6,246 nucleotides of DNA, from contig CAKUKT010000165.1 of NCBI GenBank assembly GCA_934663655.1, forward strand, positions 1 to 6,246. The letters run 5' to 3'. Position 1 is the first letter of the stretch. Each line of letters starts with the position of its first letter. The translations under genes and the position numbers were made by a program. The notes under the pieces are model-generated. The model did no database searches. It saw only the letters and a list, made by a program, of their open reading frames with translations, and was not told where the DNA came from. This DNA comes from an uncultured Victivallaceae bacterium (GTDB lineage: Bacteria; Verrucomicrobiota; Lentisphaeria; Victivallales; Victivallaceae). This document shows, in pieces, positions 1-4,882 of the stretch.

Positions 1-306
1 GTACTCCTCGAGCCAATCATGAAGGTATCGATTCACATTCCGGACGCCTACATGGGCGACATCACCGGCGACCTGAACCACAAACGGGGCCGGGTGCTGG
101 GAATGTCGGTTGACGAGGGTTTGCAGGTGGTGAACGCGGAAGTTCCGCTCGCGGAAATGTACAAGTACGCCACGGAGTTGCGGAGCATGACGCAGGGGCG
201 TGGGTCGTTCGAGATGGAATTCGATCGTTATGAGCAGGTGCCCGCCAACGTCGCCAATGAGATCATCGCCAAGCATCAGGCTGAAGTCGAAAAGGAAAAA
301 GAGTAA
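1..306 (+). CDS. fusA: Elongation factor G-type translocase, C-terminal domain V (5' partial)
   Basis: The reading frame is open from base 1 ([15 protein letters not shown]...), so this is the 3' end of a longer gene; the ATG at 19 is internal. The 101 visible residues match domain V of EF-G: the LLEPIM lead-in, the [19 protein letters not shown] strand-helix element, [23 protein letters not shown], and the closing [10 protein letters not shown]...VANEII helix. EF-G is the cytoplasmic GTPase that drives tRNA-mRNA translocation and, with RRF, ribosome recycling; domain V contacts the L11/GTPase-associated region. The protein ends in a short charged tail ([10 protein letters not shown]). The G domain is outside the window, so GTPase motifs cannot be checked. 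An intrinsic terminator follows 17 bases after the stop and no tuf gene follows, unlike the classical str operon, so this may be a stand-alone EF-G or an EF-G paralogue. The family call is firm; the choice between main EF-G and paralogue is open. Confidence 0.93.
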   Translation, partial: VLLEPIMKVSIHIPDAYMGDITGDLNHKRGRVLGMSVDEGLQVVNAEVPLAEMYKYATELRSMTQGRGSFEMEFDRYEQVPANVANEIIAKHQAEVEKEKE

Positions 307-323
307 TTCCTGTCTGTACGACG

Positions 324-363
324 ACGACCGCCTGCCGGGATCCGGCGAGGCGGTCGTTTTTTT
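324..363 (+). terminator. Rho-independent terminator after the EF-G gene
   Basis: Bases 324-333 (ACGACCGCCT) pair perfectly with 348-357 (AGGCGGTCGT). The stem continues past a single bulged G (347) into a second 5-bp helix, 334-338 (GCCGG) with 342-346 (CCGGC), closed by a GAT triloop. The stem is followed by seven T (357-363). This is a canonical strong intrinsic terminator placed 17 bases after the EF-G stop codon. It should end the upstream transcript and separate it from the methyltransferase gene. Confidence 0.93.
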
Positions 364-537
364 GAATGAGGGTTTGGCATGGCAGGGCAAGCCGCGGGAT
401 TGTGAGCCGGGAACTGTGACTGACGATCTGTCCGGCGGGGGAAATTGAGTTTTTTTCGTAAGAGGTTTCCGAATTACGGGCGGGCAGTCCGGAAAAGTGG
501 CTAATATGTTCAGAATTGTAAAGTCTGGATCGCAGAT

Positions 538-1710
538 ATGCCGGAGTTGATTTTTGACAGTTTCGCCTACGGAGGCGAGGCGGTGGGGAGGCTTCCCGAC
601 GGAAGGGTGTGCTTTGTTCGCGGGGGTATTCCCGGCGAGCGGGCGGAAGTCGAGATCGTGACTGGAAAACGTTCCTTTGCAAGAGGGCGGCTGCTTAAGG
701 TGCTCAATGCCGTACCGGAACGGCAGGTTCCGGAGTGTCCGTTGTTTGCCGCCCCTGGAGCCGGTGGGCAGTGCTGCCCCGGGTGTTCGTATCAGCAGGT
801 GTCGCCGCAGCTGGAACTGGAGGCGAAATCCCGGCAGTTGTGCGGATTTCTGCGTCGGTTTCGCCCCGGGGACGAGGTGGAGGTGGCCGCTCCGTTTGAT
901 TCCGACCGGCGTTATTTACGGCGCAACAAGTTGACGCTCTCCGGTCCGGTTGGCGGCTACCGCGGCGAAGACAATCGGACGCTGATCCGGGTTGACCGCT
1001 GTCCGCTGGCGGTGCCGGAAATCAATCAGGAACTCGAATCTTTCCGCCGCCGCCAGACGCGTTTTCCTGCCCGGCTGACCTGGCGCTGGACTCCCCGGAA
1101 CGGAGTTCGCGAAATCTCCGCGGGAGGATGGCTGACCGAGGAGCTGGCGGAATTTGGCGATTTCCGGGTAGCGGCATCTGGTTTCTTTCAGACCAATACC
1201 TTTGTTGCGGCGGAACTGGTGCGCCGGGTGGTCGCACTGGTGGCGGCCTCCGGTTGCGGGCGGCTGGTTGAACTTTTTTGCGGGGTCGGTTTATTTTCAA
1301 TCGCCGCCGCCGAACGCATTTCCGGTTTGCGATGTTCCGGTGTCGAACTGGAGGCCGCTGCCGTCGCGGCCGCTGAAGTCAATGCGGAAAGCCATGGCGT
1401 CGCCGACCGCTGCCGTTTCCGGGCCGGTGATGCCGCTGCCGGGGTCGGCAGAATGCTGCGGGAGAGCCCGGCGGCGGAAACGGTGTTTCTGCTGGATCCG
1501 CCGCGCGGCGGCGTCAACGCTTCACTGATTGCCGCGGCGTCCGCGGCGCGTCCGCGGATGATCGTTTACATCTCCTGTGCTCCCGACACGCTGGCGCGTG
1601 ACCTTGAGGGGTTTGCCGCTGCCGGTTACCGGTTGGAAACGGTGGCAATGTTCAATATGTTTCCGGCGACCGCGCACTTTGAAACGCTTGCGGTGCTCCG
1701 CGCCGGTTGA
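538..1710 (+). CDS. TrmA/RlmD-family RNA (uracil-5-)-methyltransferase with 4Fe-4S motif
   Basis: This 390-residue class I SAM-dependent enzyme is predicted to methylate C5 of a uridine in rRNA or tRNA. Residues 1-60 look like a compact TRAM RNA-binding domain (FDSFAYGGEAVGRLPDGRVCFV, then GERAEVEI). Fe-S ligands are C67, C79 or C80, C83, and C155 in VDRCPLAVP. The central domain has FFQTN (216-220). The SAM fold carries LVELFCGVGLFS (243-254), the acidic E270 after strand 2, and DPPRGG (320-325). The catalytic nucleophile is C347 in YISCAPDTLARDL; the general base is E382 in FPATAHFETLAVL. The C347-E382 interval of 35 residues equals that of E. coli RlmD (C389/E424). The cluster argues for an RlmC/RlmD/RlmCD-type 23S rRNA enzyme rather than TrmA, but the target base cannot be read. 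No strong Shine-Dalgarno is visible before the ATG; the start is chosen because the TRAM domain begins directly after it. It is a single gene after a terminator, convergent with the nucleotidyltransferase gene. Confidence 0.92.
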   Translation: MPELIFDSFAYGGEAVGRLPDGRVCFVRGGIPGERAEVEIVTGKRSFARGRLLKVLNAVPERQVPECPLFAAPGAGGQCCPGCSYQQVSPQLELEAKSRQLCGFLRRFRPGDEVEVAAPFDSDRRYLRRNKLTLSGPVGGYRGEDNRTLIRVDRCPLAVPEINQELESFRRRQTRFPARLTWRWTPRNGVREISAGGWLTEELAEFGDFRVAASGFFQTNTFVAAELVRRVVALVAASGCGRLVELFCGVGLFSIAAAERISGLRCSGVELEAAAVAAAEVNAESHGVADRCRFRAGDAAAGVGRMLRESPAAETVFLLDPPRGGVNASLIAAASAARPRMIVYISCAPDTLARDLEGFAAAGYRLETVAMFNMFPATAHFETLAVLRAG

Positions 1711-1743
1711 GGAGCCGGATCTTCCGGTAGGGCAGGGGGGGCG

Positions 1744-3087
1744 TCAAGATTTGGAGGTTTCCGCCAAGTTGACGGCGAATTTCCGGGCGGCATCGGGATC
1801 GGCGAACTCTCCAGCCAGCTGGCGTTCGAAACACTCTTCGAGCACCTTGCGAAAGAGCGGCGATGGGGTGAATCCGGCCGCGATCAGATCCGCTCCGCGC
1901 ACCCAGGGGGACGGCAGTACGGAAACCTCCGGGGCGGCGGCGATCAGATCGAGCAGAAACGTGAATGCCTCCATCTTTCCGTGACAGCACCGGCAATCGA
2001 GGCGGTGAAGCTCCAGTTCAACGGGAAAATTCGGATCGGCGACGATTTTGCGGAGCTTGGCCGGCCGCATCTCCGGTATCGCGGCGAAACGCATGTGGTT
2101 GCGGATTGCTGAAGTTATCGCGGTCGCGTCATCGTTGGCGAAACGGAGGCGTTCCATCATCGACGTGGCGATTTCCGCTCCCCGCTCCTCGTGGCCGAAA
2201 AAGCGAATGCGGCCGGTTTCGTCGCGGCTCTGGGTTACGGCTTTGCCGACATCATGGAGCAGAACGCACCAGGCGGTCCGCAGATCCGGGTAAACCATCG
2301 CGTCGAGCATCAGCATCGTGTGAGTGAAGACATCGCCCTCGGGATGGAATTGCGGGGGCTGAGCGACGCCGGCCAGCGCATCCACCTCCGGAAGCACTAC
2401 CTTGAGCAGACCGACTTCGTGAAGCATCCGGAACGCGTTGCCGGGGTTGCGTCCCAGCAGCATCAGCGTCAACTCCTCCCGGATACGTTCGGCAGCGAGG
2501 CTGGAGGCCAGCGGCGCGAGCCGTTCGATGGCGCGCTCCACATCCGGCATCAGGTCAAAATCGAGCCGGGAGGCGAACCGCACCGCCCGGAGCATTCGCA
2601 GGTAATCCTCGCGGAAACGCCGTTCCGGATCGCCGACCGTGCGGATGATCCCCCGGAAACAATCCTCCACGCCGCCCGCGGGATCGACAATCTCCCCCGA
2701 CAGCGGGTCGCACAGGATCGCATTTACCGTGAAATCGCGACGAATGACATCCTCCTCAAGGGAATCGGAAAATTTGATTTCGCCGGGATGACGCCCGTCC
2801 ATGTATTTACGTTCGAGTCGGGCCGTGGCGATTTCGAAGGTTCCGGCGTCGAGTTTCAGGAGGCCGACGCCGAAACTCTTGCCGGTGAACTGATACCCGG
2901 GAAACATCTCCCGGAGCAGTTCGGGACGGGCGGTAGTCACCAGATCGAAATCGGAAGGCGGACGGCTGAGCAGCAGATCACGCACCGCGCCGCCCACCAG
3001 CATGACCTGATGTCCGGCGTCACGGAGTCGGCGCGCCGCCTTGCTGATGGCGCGAAGTTCGGCAGTATCCGGTAGCGTTAGAACCAT
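1744..3087 (-). CDS. cca: CCA tRNA nucleotidyltransferase / poly(A) polymerase family protein with HD domain
   Basis: This 447-residue class II nucleotidyltransferase probably builds or repairs the 3'-CCA end of tRNAs in the cytoplasm. The head domain has VMLVGGAVRDLLL (28-40) and the metal-binding DFD (D46, D48), a further acidic E85 in FEIATAR, and RRDFTVNAI (116-124). The neck has GDPERRFREDYLRMLRAVRFA (152-172), including the E160-D161-x-x-R164 set that reads the incoming base in class II enzymes. An HD phosphohydrolase-like domain follows: H256 in FTHTML, H278-D279 in LLHDVGKA, H299 in GHEERGA, H331 in IRNHMRF and D364 in HRLD. The [LIV]G[RK]RF-type signature reported for true bacterial poly(A) polymerases is absent (FTGKSFGVG at that place), which favours CCA addition. 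A CC-only or A-only adding enzyme cannot be excluded. The ATG at 3087 is the only good start, because an in-frame TGA lies seven codons upstream (3106-3108); GGAAGAG just before it is a usable but close ribosome site. Confidence 0.88.
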   Translation of the reverse strand: MVLTLPDTAELRAISKAARRLRDAGHQVMLVGGAVRDLLLSRPPSDFDLVTTARPELLREMFPGYQFTGKSFGVGLLKLDAGTFEIATARLERKYMDGRHPGEIKFSDSLEEDVIRRDFTVNAILCDPLSGEIVDPAGGVEDCFRGIIRTVGDPERRFREDYLRMLRAVRFASRLDFDLMPDVERAIERLAPLASSLAAERIREELTLMLLGRNPGNAFRMLHEVGLLKVVLPEVDALAGVAQPPQFHPEGDVFTHTMLMLDAMVYPDLRTAWCVLLHDVGKAVTQSRDETGRIRFFGHEERGAEIATSMMERLRFANDDATAITSAIRNHMRFAAIPEMRPAKLRKIVADPNFPVELELHRLDCRCCHGKMEAFTFLLDLIAAAPEVSVLPSPWVRGADLIAAGFTPSPLFRKVLEECFERQLAGEFADPDAARKFAVNLAETSKS

Positions 3088-3105
3088 TCTCTTCCGGTGA
3101 TGATC

Positions 3106-3134
3106 TCATCGCTCCGCCGGCGACGGAGTGATGA
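3106..3134. other. Inverted repeat / hairpin just upstream of the nucleotidyltransferase start
   Basis: Bases 3106-3116 (TCATCGCTCCG) are complementary to 3124-3134 (CGGAGTGATGA) over 11 positions with one non-Watson-Crick pair, around a 7-base loop. In RNA copied from the minus strand (the cca direction) the odd pair is A-C; in plus-direction RNA it would be G-U. The hairpin ends 18 bases before the cca ATG and just outside its ribosome site. No T tract follows in the cca direction, so it is not a canonical terminator. A role in controlling cca translation or protecting a processed 5' end is possible but is inference. Confidence 0.5.
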
Positions 3135-3146
3135 AAAAGATTGACG

Positions 3147-3183
3147 CGGCGGGAAAACGGAATCATGCCGGAGTTTCCCGCCG
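3147..3183 (-). terminator. Terminator-like hairpin after the aldo/keto reductase gene (imperfect)
   Basis: Bases 3147-3156 (CGGCGGGAAA) pair perfectly with 3174-3183 (TTTCCCGCCG), a 10-bp stem. A further 3-bp CGG/CCG helix (3158-3160 with 3168-3170) closes a 7-base loop. It begins 15 bases after the aldo/keto reductase stop, where an operon terminator would sit. In the minus direction a T5 run (3138-3134) begins only 8 bases after the stem, so it lacks the immediate U tract of an efficient intrinsic terminator. Partial termination, attenuation, or an mRNA 3'-end stabiliser between the redox operon and cca are the plausible roles. Confidence 0.45.
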
Positions 3184-3198
3184 GTGGTTGAGGAGCAA

Positions 3199-4071
3199 TT
3201 ACTTCCGATCTCCCATCTGGACTTCGCGGGGCCAGCTGCTCGGACGGACATATTTCTCATCAAGCTTAACCGCGTCCTTGACGGCGGCGAAGAGTTCCGG
3301 ATCGAGCGGTCCGAGTTCGGCCATGCGGATATTTTCCTGCAGCTGTTCGAGCCGTTCGACTCCGGTCAGCACGCTGGTGTTGCCCGGCTGGGAGAGCAGA
3401 TAGCGCATGCAGAGTTCGGGCATCGGCATGCCGAACCCCTCGAGCTTTTCCCGGGCAGCGCGCAGTTCCGGCAGCTTCACCTTCTCTTTGGGCATGACCA
3501 GCATTCCCTGCAGGTAGACGCTGCGGATGAAGTTGTGTTTGCGCGGCACATCGAAAACCCGGTCGAAACGGTGGTCGACCACGTTGCCGGGCACCTGCAG
3601 GTACTGCACATGGTCGGCTTTGTCGGCGTAGGCGGCGGTATCGAGGGAAATACCGGCTCCGCCGATCAAACCGCGTTCGACCATTTTTTCAATTTCAGGG
3701 AGGTATTTGAGGTCATCTTCGCGGTGCAGCAGCGCCGCCGGGATGGTTTCAAGGCGCAGGTTTCGCCGCGAACGATTAAGCGAATCCTCGATGAATTTCT
3801 CCACATTCACTCCGTCCGGAATAATCGGTACCTTGGTGACGATCAGAAAACGGTCGGCAATGCCGAGTTCCGCGAGTGCCTTGCCGATGACTTCCTCGCT
3901 GTCGCCGTAATCGGCGGAGGTGTCGAGCGCGGTGACTCCGTGGTCGAACGCATAGGAGAGAATCTGTTTGACGGTCTCGAAGGTCGGCTTGCCGGTGGTG
4001 TTGGCGACGCCGTAATCGATCCCGAACTGAACCGTTCCGAGCATGAGCCGGGACATCTGATAATCTTTCAT
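3199..4071 (-). CDS. Aldo/keto reductase family oxidoreductase
   Basis: This is a 290-residue single-domain (beta/alpha)8 enzyme of the aldo/keto reductase superfamily, predicted to reduce a carbonyl or oxidise an alcohol with NADP(H) in the cytoplasm. The full catalytic tetrad is present and close to canonical numbering: D50 and Y55 in TALDTSADYGDSE, K80 in FLIVTKVP, H116 in ALLHRED. The cofactor-side end has SVLTGVERLEQLQENI (233-248). The opening LGTVQFGIDYGVANTTGKP and the IRSVYLQGML element (182-191) resemble the AKR subgroup often found in surface-polysaccharide and unusual-sugar loci; this is pattern recognition, not a search result. The start ATG overlaps the TGA of the dehydrogenase gene in an ATGA, and a GGAGGA ribosome site lies 11 bases upstream inside that gene, so the two are probably translationally coupled. 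A second ATG five codons in is less well placed. There is no signal peptide. The substrate is unknown. Confidence 0.9.
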   Translation of the reverse strand: MKDYQMSRLMLGTVQFGIDYGVANTTGKPTFETVKQILSYAFDHGVTALDTSADYGDSEEVIGKALAELGIADRFLIVTKVPIIPDGVNVEKFIEDSLNRSRRNLRLETIPAALLHREDDLKYLPEIEKMVERGLIGGAGISLDTAAYADKADHVQYLQVPGNVVDHRFDRVFDVPRKHNFIRSVYLQGMLVMPKEKVKLPELRAAREKLEGFGMPMPELCMRYLLSQPGNTSVLTGVERLEQLQENIRMAELGPLDPELFAAVKDAVKLDEKYVRPSSWPREVQMGDRK

Positions 4072-4868
4072 ATTGCCGTGTATCCTCCATCAATGGTAAG
4101 ATTGCTGCCGGTGACGAACGACGATGCGTCACTGGCGAGATAAGCGATGCCGCCTTTGAGATCCTCGGGGCCGCAGATGCGCCCGAGCAGAGTATTGGCG
4201 GCGTGCTGTTTCTGGAAGCGTCCCTGGGGGTCGTGTTCGGCGGCGACACCGATCAGCGTCACGCAGTTGACGCGGATGTTGTATTTGCCGAGTACGCTTG
4301 CTGCCCAGCGGGTGAAGTTCAACATGCCGCCCTTTTCGTAATGGTAAACCGGCGACGGCAGTACATCGGAATCGGTCTGCATGCCGGTTCCGGCGTAATT
4401 GGAATGAGCAAGACCGAGCACTCCCATGTAGGAACCGATGTTGATGATCGAACCCCCGCGCTTGGCGGCGATCATCGCCTCGGCGGCAAGCCGGGTGATC
4501 AGAAACAGCGCCGAAGCGTTGGCACGCAGGCTGTAATCAAATTGATCCATCGTCATATCCCAGGAGTCGAGCGCGACCCGGGCGACCGCGTTGTTGACGA
4601 GAATGTCAATCCGTCCGGAACGGCGGATGATTTCGGGAATGATCGCCCGCACGGAATCTTCGGATTCGAGGTCGAGCTGAAGTACCTTCATGCCGGGGTA
4701 GTCGGCGGCGAAGTTGTTGAGCTTTTCGAGGTTGCGCGATGCGATGTAAACTTCCGCTCCCGCTTCATAAAGCGCGGAGGCGCATTGTGCTCCATATCCT
4801 CTGCGGTTGCCGGCGCCGGTGACCAGCGCCACTTTCCCCTTGAGGGAAAACATTTCCAGCACGTTCAT
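4068..4868 (-). CDS. Short-chain dehydrogenase/reductase (SDR) with extended active-site loop
   Basis: This 266-residue Rossmann-fold oxidoreductase resembles classical SDRs. It has VTGAGNRRGYG (16-26), a glycine motif two residues longer than the usual TGxxxGxG; LDL with D66 at the adenine pocket; VNNA (91-94); the active-site N117; S146 in IINIGSYMG; and Y175-x-x-x-K179. The ending LASDASSFVTGSNLTIDGGY is typical. Strand 2 ends in ASRN with no acidic residue, which suggests NADP(H). S146 and Y175 are separated by 28 residues instead of about 12, and the usual PG after RVNC is replaced by TLIG (204-207). The SPVYxxxKGGxxNxTR context resembles PtmA-like SDRs of flagellin and surface-sugar modification loci. 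Those enzymes have roles in sugar-nucleotide pathways, but the substrate here is not known. The start is supported by AAGGAA 8 bases upstream, which overlaps the stop of the propeller gene. It overlaps the aldo/keto reductase start by 4 bases, and the two could perform successive redox steps. Confidence 0.9.
   Translation of the reverse strand: MNVLEMFSLKGKVALVTGAGNRRGYGAQCASALYEAGAEVYIASRNLEKLNNFAADYPGMKVLQLDLESEDSVRAIIPEIIRRSGRIDILVNNAVARVALDSWDMTMDQFDYSLRANASALFLITRLAAEAMIAAKRGGSIINIGSYMGVLGLAHSNYAGTGMQTDSDVLPSPVYHYEKGGMLNFTRWAASVLGKYNIRVNCVTLIGVAAEHDPQGRFQKQHAANTLLGRICGPEDLKGGIAYLASDASSFVTGSNLTIDGGYTAI
4083..4088 (-). promoter_or_regulatory. Shine-Dalgarno for the aldo/keto reductase, inside the SDR gene
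   Basis: GGAGGA on the minus strand sits 11 bases before the ATG at 4071. It is supplied by the codons for the closing Asp-Gly-Gly-Tyr of the SDR, so one sequence encodes a conserved SDR motif and the ribosome site of the next gene. It supports the ATGA-overlap start and translational coupling. Confidence 0.7.
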
Positions 4869-4876
4869 CTTTCCGA

Positions 4877-4882
4877 TTCCTT
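4877..4882 (-). promoter_or_regulatory. Shine-Dalgarno for the SDR, overlapping the propeller-gene stop codon
   Basis: AAGGAA on the minus strand lies 8 bases before the SDR ATG at 4868, and its two A residues belong to the TAA stop of the propeller gene (4883-4881). Ribosomes ending on the propeller gene would be placed on this site. That argues for one transcript with coupled translation. Confidence 0.6.

Noticed and set aside
448..456. T7 run at 450-456 as a second terminator
   Set aside because: No stable stem directly precedes it; the upstream CCGG pairs are only 4 bp and far apart.
466..510. Possible promoter for the methyltransferase: TAATAT at 502-507, and a weak inverted repeat TTTCCG / CGGAAA (466-471 with 490-495)
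   Set aside because: TAATAT is a fair -10 match, but no -35 hexamer lies at 16-18 bases, and the 6-bp stem has an 18-base loop. A promoter is expected in 364-537, but I cannot place it.
263..682. Minus-strand open frame of 139 codons across the EF-G end, the terminator and the methyltransferase start
   Set aside because: It runs through a strong terminator and a TRAM domain on the other strand, and its composition is Arg/Ser/Pro-rich with no motif. It is a shadow frame.
2191..3075. A 294-codon plus-strand open frame across the CCA enzyme gene
   Set aside because: It is antisense to a clearly conserved enzyme and its translation shows no recognisable domain. Long opposite-strand frames are common in GC-rich genes, and I see no ribosome site.
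3184..4143. A 319-codon plus-strand open frame across the aldo/keto reductase
   Set aside because: It mirrors the reductase, which carries an intact catalytic tetrad. The antisense translation is rich in His, Phe and Asp, as expected from reverse reading of GC-rich codons, and matches no family I know.
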